Shown piece by piece: positions 20,074 to 28,962 of a stretch of DNA of 64,000 nucleotides. The first letter of the stretch is position 1. Every line of letters begins with the position of its first letter. Under the pieces are notes generated by a model. The model worked only from the letters and a program-made list of their open reading frames with translations, ran no database searches and was not told where the DNA came from. This DNA comes from Pseudodonghicola flavimaris (lineage in GTDB: Bacteria > Pseudomonadota > Alphaproteobacteria > Rhodobacterales > Rhodobacteraceae): assembly GCF_030164425.1 (NCBI RefSeq), contig NZ_JASNJD010000001.1, positions 1-64,000 on the forward strand, read 5' to 3'. A program made the position numbers and the translations under genes.

Positions 20074-21732
20074 ATGAGCGGCACGGTGGTTCTGCTGCAT
20101 ATGGCGGGTGCGGTGGCGCTGCTTCTCTGGGCGACGCGAATGGTGCGCACCGGGGTGGAGCGGGGCTGGGGCAAGCTGTTGCGGCACCGGCTGCGGGCGA
20201 CGATGGATCGCCCGGTTCTGGCCGCCGGCACCGGTTTCGGCCTGGCGGTGCTGCTGCAAAGCTCCACCGCGGTGACGCTGCTGGTCGGCTCCTTCGCCGG
20301 CAGCGGGCTGATGACCGGGCTCGCCGGGGTTCTGGCGGTGCGCGGTGCCGAGGTCGGCTCCGCCGTGCTGGTCCGGGTGCTGAGCTTCGATCTGACGCTG
20401 CTGTCGCCGCTGTGCCTGATCCTCGGCACGGTGGCCTTTCTGGGCACGGAGCGGCGCGGCGGACGGCAGATCGGGCGGGTGCTGGTGGGCATCGGCCTGC
20501 TGATCCTGTCGCTGGAGCTGATGGGCCGCGCCTCGGTGCCGCTGCGCGACAGCACGCTCTTGCCGGTGCTGGCCGGCTATCTTCAGGGCGACCCGGTGAC
20601 CGCATGCCTGATCATGGCGCTGCTGACCTATCTGCTGCAGTCCTCTATCGCCGCGGTGCTGCTGCTGGCGGCGCTGGCCGGGCAGGGGGCGATCGGGGCG
20701 GAGCTCGGGGTGGTGATGGTGCTGGGGGTCAACCTCGGGTCGTCCTTCATCGCACCGGTTCTGACGCGGCGCGCGGCGCCGGCCTTTCAGGTGGTGCCGC
20801 TGGGCAATCTCTTGATGCGCGGTGCCGGATCGCTGGCGGTGTTGGCGGTGCTGCTGCTGGGGCGGGCCGATCTGTCCTGGCTGGGGCAGGAGGCAGCCGA
20901 CCGGATCGTGCAGGCGCATATCGCCTTCAACCTGCTGATCTTCGTCGTCGGCCTGCCGTTGTCGCCGCTGATCGTCAGGCTGAGCACCCGGCTGGCGGCG
21001 CTGCAGGCGCCGGGGCCGGCACCGACCGCGGAAACCGAGGTCAGCGCGCTGGATGAGACGGCGCTGGACCGGCCGCGGCAGGCGCTGGTCCATGCCACCC
21101 GCGAGGTGGTCCGCATGTGCGAGACCGTCGAGGCGATGCTGGACCGGGTGATCGACCTCTACGACGGGGCGTCGCCGCAGGCGATCCGCGATCTTGCGGC
21201 GCTGGACGATCGGATCGACCGCCGCCACCGGAGCATTCGCCTCTACCTCGCGCGGATCGCCGAGCGGGAGATGGGCCCGGAGGAGGCCCGCCGCTGCGAG
21301 GACCTGCTGGAGGCCTGTCTCAAGCTGGAGCAGGTCGGCGATCTGGTTGCTGGTAATCTGCTGGCGCAGGTCCGCAAGAAGCAGGACCGGGACATCGCCT
21401 TCAGCGCCGAGGACTGGCGCGAGCTCTGTGCCTTTCACGCCACCGTCCTGGCCAATGCCCGGCTGGTCTTCAATCTGATCGTGTCGGAGGATGCGGAGAC
21501 CGCGCGGCTGCTGGTTCAGCGCAAGGACCGGCTGCGCGCGGCGGAACGGGCGGCGGGGCATCGTCAGTTCACCCGGCTCAGGCAGCGCGGCGCGGCGGAG
21601 ACCGGCGGCGCCTCGATCCAGCTGGATACACTGCGCGATCTCAAGCAGATCAACGCGCTTTTGACCTCGATCGCCTATCCGGTGCTGGAGGCGCAGGGGG
21701 CGCTGCGCGGATCGCGTCTGCGCGCCGTTTGA
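20074..21732 (+). CDS. Na/Pi-cotransporter family protein with PhoU-like C-terminal domain
   Basis: This 552-residue protein has two copies of the NaPi signature, LQSSTAVTLL (about 65-75) and LQSSIAAVLL (about 188-198), within some eight to nine hydrophobic segments, then a cytoplasmic helical PhoU-like region (about 330-540). Bacterial relatives (NptA/YjbB) move phosphate with sodium, and YjbB is linked to phosphate export. It is placed between the AEP regulator and phnW, and shares the regulatory motif. It could expel the phosphate released when AEP is used as carbon and nitrogen source, or import it; direction cannot be read. Confidence 0.82.
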   Translation: MSGTVVLLHMAGAVALLLWATRMVRTGVERGWGKLLRHRLRATMDRPVLAAGTGFGLAVLLQSSTAVTLLVGSFAGSGLMTGLAGVLAVRGAEVGSAVLVRVLSFDLTLLSPLCLILGTVAFLGTERRGGRQIGRVLVGIGLLILSLELMGRASVPLRDSTLLPVLAGYLQGDPVTACLIMALLTYLLQSSIAAVLLLAALAGQGAIGAELGVVMVLGVNLGSSFIAPVLTRRAAPAFQVVPLGNLLMRGAGSLAVLAVLLLGRADLSWLGQEAADRIVQAHIAFNLLIFVVGLPLSPLIVRLSTRLAALQAPGPAPTAETEVSALDETALDRPRQALVHATREVVRMCETVEAMLDRVIDLYDGASPQAIRDLAALDDRIDRRHRSIRLYLARIAEREMGPEEARRCEDLLEACLKLEQVGDLVAGNLLAQVRKKQDRDIAFSAEDWRELCAFHATVLANARLVFNLIVSEDAETARLLVQRKDRLRAAERAAGHRQFTRLRQRGAAETGGASIQLDTLRDLKQINALLTSIAYPVLEAQGALRGSRLRAV

Positions 21733-21883
21733 CCGGGCGCCGGGGTGTCACACCACTGTCAGCCATACGGTCTAGGGTCATGATCCGGCCGGCCTGTTCG
21801 GTGGCGCGACCGGGGCGGCAGCGGGGACTTCGCGCTGCCCGGTCGGGATCATAGAAAATTCCGATGGATAAATAATTTTAAAA

Positions 21884-21895
21884 GATTTTACAGAT
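21884..21895 (+). promoter_or_regulatory. Shared 12-bp regulatory motif, copy 2 (phnW)
   Basis: GATTTTACAGAT, 53 bases before the phnW start, within an AT-rich segment (21852-21895) that contrasts with the GC-rich surroundings. Identical to the copies at 19953 and 27104. Confidence 0.62.
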
Positions 21896-21947
21896 GAATG
21901 CGCCCCGCGCAATGTGGCGCCAACTCCAGACCCGAAGGAGAGGACGA

Positions 21948-23153
21948 ATGACTGCTGAGGGCACCTTCCCGCCGCCGAAACTGGGCGAGCCCTATCTGCT
22001 GACCCCGGGGCCGCTGACCACGGCCTATGAGGTGAAACAGGCGATGCTGCGCGACTGGGGCAGCTGGGACGCCGATTTCCGCGCCATGACCGCCGAGATG
22101 CGGGCGCGTCTGGTCGCCATGCTGGGCGCCGGAGGCGAAGACTTCGCCTGCGTGCCGATGCAGGGATCGGGTTCCTATCTGGTTGAGGCGATGCTGGGCA
22201 GCTTCGTGCCGAAGGACGGCAAGGTTCTGGTGCTGGCCAACGGCGCCTATGGGCTGCGCGCCGCCAAGACCTGCAACACCATCGGCCGGCCGCATCATCT
22301 GCTGGATATGGGCGACTACATGCCGCCGCGCGGCGCCGATGTCGCCCGCATCCTGGCAGCGGATCCGGCGATCACCCATGTGTTGGCGATTCACTGCGAG
22401 ACCTCCTCGGGCATCCTGAACCCGATGGCGGAGATTTCCGAGGCCACCTATGCCGCCGGGCGCAAGCTGTTGATCGACAGCATGTCCGCCTTTGGTGCCG
22501 TGCCGCTGGAACCGGGGGAGATCCGCTTCGAGGCGATGGTCTCTTCCGCCAACAAATGCATCGAGGGCGTGCCGGGCTTCGGCTTCGTGCTGGCGCGGCA
22601 ATCTGAGCTGGAGGCGGCAAAGGGGCGGTCGCATTCCCTCGCGCTCGATGTGCATGCGCAATGGGACTATATGGAGACCACCGGCCAGTGGCGATTCACC
22701 CCGCCGACCCATGTGGTCGCCGCCTTTATCGAGGCGTTGCGGATGCACGAGGCCGAGGGCGGCGTGGCCGCCCGGGGCGCGCGCTATGCCAACAACCGTG
22801 ACGTGATGGTCGCGGGCATGCGCAGGCTGGGGTTCGAGACGCTGCTGGATGAGACCTGGCTGTCGCCGATCATCGTCACCTTCTTCAACCCCGCCGATCC
22901 GAAGTTCGATTTCACCCGTTTTTACGAGCTGATGAAGGACAAGGGGTTCATCATCTATCCGGGCAAGCTGACGGTGGTGGACAGCTTCCGTATCGGTTGT
23001 ATCGGTCGGATGGATGCTGCCGTGATGACCCGGGTGGTCGAGGCCGCCCGCGACAGCCTGGCAGAGCTTGGGGTGGCAAGCGCCGCACCGCCGGCCGCCG
23101 CATTGGAAGAACGCGCCAAACTGGCCGCAGCAGAGCAGAGGAAAACCGCATGA
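21948..23153 (+). CDS. phnW: 2-aminoethylphosphonate-pyruvate transaminase PhnW
   Basis: This 401-residue class V PLP aminotransferase converts 2-aminoethylphosphonate and pyruvate to phosphonoacetaldehyde and alanine. The PLP lysine is Lys203 in SSANKCIEGVPGFGF, and the amino end LLTPGPLTT is typical of PhnW. ATG at 21948 follows GAAGGAGAGGACGA; an earlier ATG at 21894 lies inside the regulatory motif and is unlikely. The stop overlaps the phnX start (ATGA), the classical phnWX pairing. Function is secure. Confidence 0.95.
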   Translation: MTAEGTFPPPKLGEPYLLTPGPLTTAYEVKQAMLRDWGSWDADFRAMTAEMRARLVAMLGAGGEDFACVPMQGSGSYLVEAMLGSFVPKDGKVLVLANGAYGLRAAKTCNTIGRPHHLLDMGDYMPPRGADVARILAADPAITHVLAIHCETSSGILNPMAEISEATYAAGRKLLIDSMSAFGAVPLEPGEIRFEAMVSSANKCIEGVPGFGFVLARQSELEAAKGRSHSLALDVHAQWDYMETTGQWRFTPPTHVVAAFIEALRMHEAEGGVAARGARYANNRDVMVAGMRRLGFETLLDETWLSPIIVTFFNPADPKFDFTRFYELMKDKGFIIYPGKLTVVDSFRIGCIGRMDAAVMTRVVEAARDSLAELGVASAAPPAAALEERAKLAAAEQRKTA

Positions 23154-23929
23154 CCCGTTTCAAGGCCGCCGTCTTCGACTGGGCCGGCACCATCGTCGAT
23201 TTCGGCTCTTTCGCGCCGATGGGCGTCTTCGTGAAGGCCTTTGCCCAATTCGGCATCGCGGCGACCATCGAACAGGCGCGCGGGCCCATGGGCTCGGCCA
23301 AATGGGACCATATCCGCGCGATGATGAACATGCCCGAGATCGCCGCGCAATGGGCCGCGAAATACGGCGCGGCGCCCACCGATGCCGATGTCGACAAGGT
23401 CTATGAGATCTTCGTACCGATGAATGAAAAGGTCGCCGCCGATTACGCTGATCTGGTGCCGGGCGCCAAACAGGCGGTGGACGAGCTGCGGGCGATGGGG
23501 CTCAAGATCGGGTCGACCACCGGTTATACCCGCTCGATCATGGAGCATGTTCTGCCGGTGGCGGCCGCCCAGGGCTATGAGCCCGACAATCTGATTTGTG
23601 CCGACGATCTGCCCGAGGGGCGGCCCGGCCCCTTGGGGATGTATCAATGCATGGTCGATCTGGTGGCCTATCCGCCGTCGGCCATCGTCAAGGTTGACGA
23701 CACCGCGCCGGGGATCGGTGAGGGGGTGGCGGCGGGCTGCCTGACCGTCGGCGTCGCGATGTCGGGCAATGCGGTGGGCAAGACGCCCGAGGAGCTGGCG
23801 GCGCTGCCGGCGGAGGAGGTCGAGGCGTTGCGTGCCCATGCGACGCAGATCCTGAAGGACGCCGGCGCCGACTACGTGATCGACACGGTGGCCGACTTGC
23901 CGGAGCTGCTGCGACAGCTCGACGCCTGA
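23150..23929 (+). CDS. phnX: Phosphonoacetaldehyde hydrolase (phosphonatase) PhnX
   Basis: This 259-residue HAD-superfamily enzyme splits phosphonoacetaldehyde to acetaldehyde and phosphate. The nucleophile Asp10 lies in FDWAGTIVD with Ala12 at the phosphonatase-specific second position, and Lys51 in MGSAKWDHI is the Schiff-base lysine of the cap domain (Lys53 in the Bacillus enzyme). The acidic loop VDDTAPG is present. It is translationally coupled to phnW through a 4-base overlap and is followed by a strong terminator, so phnWX is a closed unit. Confidence 0.95.
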   Translation: MTRFKAAVFDWAGTIVDFGSFAPMGVFVKAFAQFGIAATIEQARGPMGSAKWDHIRAMMNMPEIAAQWAAKYGAAPTDADVDKVYEIFVPMNEKVAADYADLVPGAKQAVDELRAMGLKIGSTTGYTRSIMEHVLPVAAAQGYEPDNLICADDLPEGRPGPLGMYQCMVDLVAYPPSAIVKVDDTAPGIGEGVAAGCLTVGVAMSGNAVGKTPEELAALPAEEVEALRAHATQILKDAGADYVIDTVADLPELLRQLDA

Positions 23930-23936
23930 CGTTTCG

Positions 23937-23963
23937 GGGCCCCGCGATTGCCGGGGCCCTTTT
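23937..23963 (+). terminator. Rho-independent terminator after phnX
   Basis: GGGCCCCG-(7-base loop)-CGGGGCCC followed by TTTT, a few bases after the phnX stop codon. It implies that the amidase gene downstream is read by leakage or from its own promoter. Confidence 0.88.
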
Positions 23964-24000
23964 CCACTTCACGACAACAGACCGCCCGGGAGATATGGCG

Positions 24001-25428
24001 ATGACAAAAGAGCTCTGGAGCTGGACCGCCGCCGAGCTGGCCACGGCCATTGCAGTGGGCGATGTTTCCAGCGTTGAGGCGACGGAAGCCGCGCTTGCCC
24101 GGATGGAGGCGGTGAACCCGGCGCTGAACGCGGTGGTCGACGCGCTGCCGGATCAGGCGCTGCAAGACGCCCGCGCCGCCGATGCCGCCCGCGCCCGGGG
24201 CGAGGCGCTGGGGCTGCTGCATGGGGTGCCGGTCACCACCAAGATGAACGCCGACTACAAGGGCCGCGCCACCGCCAACGGCGTCGTCGCCTTCGCCGAT
24301 CTGATCGCGCCCGAGGACGGCTCTGCCGTGCGGTCGCTGCGCCGGAACGGGGCGGTGATCATCGGGCGGACCAACACGCCGGCCTTCTCGATGAGCTTCT
24401 TCACCGATAACGACCTCTTCGGGCCGACGATGAACCCCTACGATCCGGAGACCACCCCGGCGGGGTCCTCGGGCGGGGCGGGCGCGGCGGTGGCCGCCGG
24501 CATCGGTGCCTTGGCCCATGGCAGCGATATCGGCGGTTCGATCCGGCTGCCGGCCTATGTAAACGGGGTTTTCGGGCTGCGGCCGACGGCGGGGATTCTG
24601 CCCTGTCACAACCCCTCGTCCTCGGGCGAGCGGATGGTGGTGTCGCAGGTTGCCTCGGTCCAGGGGCCGCTGGCGCGCTGCGTCCGGGATGTCCGTCTCG
24701 GGCTGCGGGCGCTGAGCCTGTGGGATCCGCGCGACCCGCTGCAGGTGGCGATGCCGGCCATTGATCCGGCCTATGTGGCGCGCCCCTGCAAGGTGGCGGT
24801 TATCCGGGAGCCCGAGGGCTGCGAGGCCGACCCGGAGGTGATCGATGCCATCGACCGCGCCGCGCGGGCGCTGTCTGAGGCCGGCTATACCGTCGAGGAG
24901 GTAGAGACCCCCTCGCTCCTGATGGCGGCGGATCTCTGGCAGACGCTTCTGGGCAATGAGATGATGAGCGGATCGCTGCCCACCATCCGCAAGCTGGGCG
25001 ATGCACGGGTGAACCGGCTGGTCGACCTGATGGTCGAGATCGCCGAGCCGCTGGATCGCGACGGCTTCATGGCAGCCTTCGCCAGCCGCAGCACGGTGCT
25101 GCGCCAATGGCAGCTGCTGTTCGCCACCCATCCCATCGTGCTGACGGCACCGTCCTGGCGCCGGCCCTATCCGACCCGGCACGAGATGCAGCCCGAGGTG
25201 ACCGGCCGGACCTATCTGACCGAGCTGGCGCCGGCCTTCATGCCGCCGATCCTGGGGCTGCCGGGCTTCTCGGTGCCGATGGGAGAGGTCGATGGGCTGC
25301 CCACCGGGGTGCAGCTTCTGTCGGCGCGGTTTGCCGAAAACATGCTGCTGGCCGCCGGCGAGGTGCTGGAACGGAGCCAGCCGCTGGTGCGCCCGATCGA
25401 GCCGCGCGCCGCGCGTCATCGCGGCTGA
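24001..25428 (+). CDS. Amidase (amidase-signature family)
   Basis: This 475-residue enzyme has the Ser-Ser-Lys triad of the family: Lys81 (PVTTK), Ser156 in TPAGSSGGAG and the nucleophile Ser180 in DIGGSIRLPA. ATG at 24001 is preferred because CGGGAG stands eight bases before it; the in-frame ATG at 23995 is too close. The position between phnX and a phosphonate-monoester-hydrolase-like gene suggests it cleaves an amide of an aminoalkylphosphonate (for example an N-acyl-AEP) to feed PhnW. That is inference; sequence gives only the class. Confidence 0.85.
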   Translation: MTKELWSWTAAELATAIAVGDVSSVEATEAALARMEAVNPALNAVVDALPDQALQDARAADAARARGEALGLLHGVPVTTKMNADYKGRATANGVVAFADLIAPEDGSAVRSLRRNGAVIIGRTNTPAFSMSFFTDNDLFGPTMNPYDPETTPAGSSGGAGAAVAAGIGALAHGSDIGGSIRLPAYVNGVFGLRPTAGILPCHNPSSSGERMVVSQVASVQGPLARCVRDVRLGLRALSLWDPRDPLQVAMPAIDPAYVARPCKVAVIREPEGCEADPEVIDAIDRAARALSEAGYTVEEVETPSLLMAADLWQTLLGNEMMSGSLPTIRKLGDARVNRLVDLMVEIAEPLDRDGFMAAFASRSTVLRQWQLLFATHPIVLTAPSWRRPYPTRHEMQPEVTGRTYLTELAPAFMPPILGLPGFSVPMGEVDGLPTGVQLLSARFAENMLLAAGEVLERSQPLVRPIEPRAARHRG

Positions 25429-25497
25429 TCCCCATATCAGCACCTGCGGCGGCCTCGGCCGGCGCGGGGCCCGTTTCCCGGTCTCAGGAGCGTCAGC

Positions 25498-27009
25498 ATG
25501 ACCGCACGTCGCAATCTGCTTTTCGTGGTGATCGACCAGTTCCGCGCCGATTGCCTGCACGGGGCGCTGGCCGATCATGTGGAGCTGCCGAACCTGCGCA
25601 GCCTGATGGGCGATGCGGTCAGCTTCCGGCGCCATTATTCGGTGACCAACCCATGTGGGCCGTCGCGCGCCTCGATCCTGACCGGGCAATATGCGATGAA
25701 CCACCGGGCGGTGCGCAATGGTACGCCGCTGCCGGCCGATACCCCCACTCTGGCGACGGAACTGCGCCGGGGAGGTTATCGGCCGCTGCTCTATGGCTAT
25801 ACCGACAGCTCCGTCGATCCGCGTGGCCGCGATCCGCGCGATCCGGCGCTGGCCTCTTACGAAGAGGTGATGACCGGTTTTGACGAGGCGCTGGAGATGC
25901 GACTGGAGGAAAGCTGGCCCTGGCGGGCGCATCTGGCGGCGCGCGGCTATCAGGTGCCGGAGGGGGCGGAGATCTTCCGGCCCTTGGGCGACCGCCCCGA
26001 CGACCCGGCGCTCTATCGGGCGGAGGACAGCGATACCGCCTTTCTGACCGACCGGGTGCTGGCCGAACTGGCGGTACGGCCCGCCGGCTGGTGCGCCCAT
26101 GTCACCTATATCCGGCCGCATCCGCCGCTGGTGGCGCCGGCGCCCTACAACCGCATGTACGATCCCGCCAGCCTGCCGCCGGCGGCGACGGTATCGGGGG
26201 CGGCGGGGGATCACCCGATCAACGCCCCGGCACGGGCGGCGCAGGCGATCGCGCGCAACGTGGTGGGCTTTCCCGATCTGCAGCCGACGGCGGAGGCCGT
26301 GGCGATGCTGCGGGCGATCTATCTGGGGCTGGCAACCGAGGTGGATCATCACATCGGCCGCATCCTGACCCAGCTGAAACAGAGCGGCCAGTATGACGAG
26401 ACGCTGCTGATCGTCACCGCCGATCATGGTGAGTTGCTGGGGGACTACGGGCTCTGGGGCAAGATGACCTATCACGAGGCGGCCTATCACGTGCCGCTGA
26501 TCGTGCGCGATCCGGATCATCCGCAGGGCTTCGGCACGGCGGTGACGCTGGCCACCGAATCCACCGACGTGGCACCGACGATCCTGGATCTGCTGGGCAT
26601 CGACATCCCCGATACGATGGACGGGCGCAGCCTGGCGCCCTTCCTCGATGGTGCAACGCCGGAAGGCTGGCGCGACAGCAGCTATTCCGAGCTGGACTTC
26701 GGTGATCCGCTGCGGCCGACGCCGGGGCAGCAGGCGCTGGGGCTTGGCGCCGACCGGGCGAACCTCTGCATCCTGCGGCACGGGCGGTATACGCTGGTGC
26801 ATCTGAACGGCGGGCTGCCGCCGTTGCTGTTCGACCGCGACGGGGCAGGGGAGGCGGAGAATATCGCCGCCCGTCCGGAGGCACAGCCCCTGCTTTTGGA
26901 GATGACCCGGGGGCTGCTGGATCACCGGATGGCCCACGCCCAGGGGCGGTTCGCCTGGACCATGATCACGCCGGACGGCCCGCGCCGCGCCACGCGGCAC
27001 CATCGCTGA
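25498..27009 (+). CDS. Sulfatase-superfamily hydrolase, phosphonate monoester hydrolase-like
   Basis: This 503-residue alkaline-phosphatase-fold enzyme carries the formylglycine motif CGPSR (Cys53 to Arg57, in TNPCGPSRASILTG) and metal ligands in VIDQFRADC and TADHGELLGDYGLWGK. The NPCGPSRAS and YxRPHPP blocks are closer to the rhizobial phosphonate monoester hydrolase/phosphodiesterase than to arylsulfatases. Cys53 must be converted to formylglycine by a separate enzyme not in the window. In this locus it could release AEP from phosphonate esters such as phosphonolipid head groups. The start follows CTCAGGAGCGTCAGC. Confidence 0.85.
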   Translation: MTARRNLLFVVIDQFRADCLHGALADHVELPNLRSLMGDAVSFRRHYSVTNPCGPSRASILTGQYAMNHRAVRNGTPLPADTPTLATELRRGGYRPLLYGYTDSSVDPRGRDPRDPALASYEEVMTGFDEALEMRLEESWPWRAHLAARGYQVPEGAEIFRPLGDRPDDPALYRAEDSDTAFLTDRVLAELAVRPAGWCAHVTYIRPHPPLVAPAPYNRMYDPASLPPAATVSGAAGDHPINAPARAAQAIARNVVGFPDLQPTAEAVAMLRAIYLGLATEVDHHIGRILTQLKQSGQYDETLLIVTADHGELLGDYGLWGKMTYHEAAYHVPLIVRDPDHPQGFGTAVTLATESTDVAPTILDLLGIDIPDTMDGRSLAPFLDGATPEGWRDSSYSELDFGDPLRPTPGQQALGLGADRANLCILRHGRYTLVHLNGGLPPLLFDRDGAGEAENIAARPEAQPLLLEMTRGLLDHRMAHAQGRFAWTMITPDGPRRATRHHR

Positions 27010-27103
27010 CCGCTTGACCCCACGGATCGCCGGACGGCCCGTGCAGGGAGGGGAGGGCGATGCGACCAACATCGGAAAAATCGTTAAATGAATACAAAAT
27101 AGC

Positions 27104-27115
27104 GATTTTACAGAT
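27104..27115 (+). promoter_or_regulatory. Shared 12-bp regulatory motif, copy 3 (family-5 binding protein)
   Basis: GATTTTACAGAT, 133 bases before the binding-protein start, within the dyad AAAAT-AGCG-ATTTT like copy 1. The whole AT-rich block spans 27070-27122. Confidence 0.6.
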
Positions 27116-27247
27116 AATCTCTTGCCGCCCATGGTTTTCCTGCCGGCGCATCGAACCGGGCCTGCCCTTTGGTCGCGACCGGCGCCGACAGATCAGAACC
27201 GCAGGACCGGGCGCACCGGTCCGCAGCCCCGACAGGAGAGACTGAAG

Positions 27248-28822
27248 ATGAAATTCCCCACCGCCCTTGCCCTTGCCGCGGGTCTCGCGCTCAGCGGGCT
27301 TTCGGGTCTGCCGGCCATGGCCGGCCCCGATGATGGCGGCACGCTGGTGATCGGCTCGCTCAACGTGCCGCGCCATTTCAACATGGCGATCCAGACCGGG
27401 ATCGCCACCGCGCTGCCCGCCACCCAGATCTTCGCCAGCCCGCTGCGCTATGACGACGATTGGACACCGCAGCCCTATCTGGCCAAGAGCTGGGAGGTCA
27501 GCGACGACGGGCTGAGCGTGACCCTGCATCTGGTGGATAACGCGCTGTTTCACGACGGTACGCCGGTGACATCGGAGGACGTCAAGTTCTCCATCGGGAT
27601 CATCAAGGCCAATCACCCGTTCCGCACCATGCTGGCGCCGGTGGAGACGGTGGAGACCCCCGATCCGCTGACCGTGATCCTGCATTTGTCGCAGCCGCAT
27701 CCGGCGCTGCTGCTGTCGATGTCGCCGAACCTGATGCCGATCCTGCCCAAGCACATCTATGGCGAGGGGGATATCAAGACCCACCCGGCGAATATGGCGC
27801 CGGTGGGCTCCGGCCCCTTCGAATTCGTCGAGTACAAGCAGAGCCAGTATATCAAGCTGAAGAAATTCGACCGGTTCTTCATCGAAGGCCGGCCGCATCT
27901 GGACGAGATCCTGATCCAGCTGTTTTCCGAACCGAGCAGCATGGTGCTGTCGACCAAGAACGGCGATCTGGACATGGTGCCCTTCCTTAGTGCGCCCCGC
28001 GATATCAAGCGGATGGCAGGCTATGACGGGATCGTCATCGACACCCGTGGCGGCGAGGCGAACGGGCCGTTGAACTGGATCGCCTTCAACACGCAGAAAC
28101 CGCCGCTGAACGATCTGCGGGTGCGCCAGGCCATCGCCTATGGCATCGACCGCAATTTCATCCTCAAGGCGCTGATGCAGGGGCAGGCGCCGGAGGCGAC
28201 GGGGCCGATCGCTCCGGGTTCGCCCTTCTACACCGATGAGGTGGAGCGCTACGGGCTCGATCTGGACAAATCCCGCGCGCTGCTGGACGCGGCCGGCTTC
28301 GCCCCGGGCGCCGACGGGCTGCGGTTCTCCCTGACGATGGATTTCATTCCGGGGCAGGAGGAACTGGGGCGCAACATCGCGGAATACCTGCGTTCACAGC
28401 TGAAGAAGATCGGCATCGGCATTGAAGTGCGCGTCGCCCCCGATTTTCCGACCTGGGCGCAGCGGGTGGCGAATTACGATTTCGACCTGACTGAGGATGT
28501 GGTCTTCAACACCGGCGATCCGGTGTTGGGGGTGAATCGCACCTATCTGTCGTCGAATATCCGCAAGGGGGTGATCTGGTCGAATACCCAGCAATATTCC
28601 AACCCGCGGGTGGATGAGCTGTTGGAACAGGCGGCGGTGGAGACCGATCCGGAGAAGCGCAAGGCGCTTTACAAGGAGTTCCAGCAGATCGTCGTCGCCG
28701 ATCTGCCGATCTATTACCTCAACGAGGTGCCGGTGCGCACTGCGCGCAAGAGCGATCTGATGGATGTGCCGGTGGGGATCTGGGGCGCGACCGCACCGAT
28801 GGACAAGACCTATTGGAAATAA
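27248..28822 (+). CDS. Orphan ABC transporter substrate-binding protein, family 5 (peptide/nickel/opine type)
   Basis: This 524-residue secreted binding protein has a signal peptide that ends near AMA-GPD (residue 25). Cluster-C/family-5 features are present: PYLAKSWEVSDDG, a HDGTPVTSEDVKFS-like block, and a long second lobe with RQAIAYGIDRN. Such proteins feed Dpp/Opp-type permeases, but none is encoded nearby: the next gene is a TetR regulator. The shared 12-bp promoter motif ties it to the AEP genes, so it may bind AEP, an AEP ester or amide, or a phosphono-peptide. A terminator follows. Confidence 0.85.
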   Translation: MKFPTALALAAGLALSGLSGLPAMAGPDDGGTLVIGSLNVPRHFNMAIQTGIATALPATQIFASPLRYDDDWTPQPYLAKSWEVSDDGLSVTLHLVDNALFHDGTPVTSEDVKFSIGIIKANHPFRTMLAPVETVETPDPLTVILHLSQPHPALLLSMSPNLMPILPKHIYGEGDIKTHPANMAPVGSGPFEFVEYKQSQYIKLKKFDRFFIEGRPHLDEILIQLFSEPSSMVLSTKNGDLDMVPFLSAPRDIKRMAGYDGIVIDTRGGEANGPLNWIAFNTQKPPLNDLRVRQAIAYGIDRNFILKALMQGQAPEATGPIAPGSPFYTDEVERYGLDLDKSRALLDAAGFAPGADGLRFSLTMDFIPGQEELGRNIAEYLRSQLKKIGIGIEVRVAPDFPTWAQRVANYDFDLTEDVVFNTGDPVLGVNRTYLSSNIRKGVIWSNTQQYSNPRVDELLEQAAVETDPEKRKALYKEFQQIVVADLPIYYLNEVPVRTARKSDLMDVPVGIWGATAPMDKTYWK

Positions 28823-28826
28823 CCGG

Positions 28827-28851
28827 GCTCCCGAGCGGGCTCGGGGGCTTT
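28827..28851 (+). terminator. Terminator after the family-5 binding protein
   Basis: GCTCCCGAG-CGGG-CTCGGGGGC (9 bp, one G-T pair) then TTT, four bases after the stop codon. Confidence 0.75.
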
Positions 28852-28926
28852 GGCTGGGTCACAGGGGACGGCCTCCGCAATGCGCGGGGGCCGTTGGCTT
28901 GTTCGGGGTGGTCACGGAAAAGTAAC

Positions 28927-28941
28927 TAGACGACCGGTCTA
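28927..28941 (+). promoter_or_regulatory. Operator dyad of the TetR-type regulator
   Basis: TAGAC-GACCG-GTCTA, a perfect 5-5-5 inverted repeat of the type bound by TetR regulators of NemR-like genes, 21 bases before the preferred start of the tetR-type gene. Confidence 0.7.
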
Positions 28942-28962
28942 TTAATGATTAGGTCACGGCGC

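Noticed and set aside
23872-27132. Very long minus-strand open frame (1086 codons) across phnX, the amidase and the sulfatase-like gene
   Set aside because: It is antisense to three well-recognised enzymes, is rich in His/Gln/Arg as expected for the complement of high-GC codons, and has no family features.
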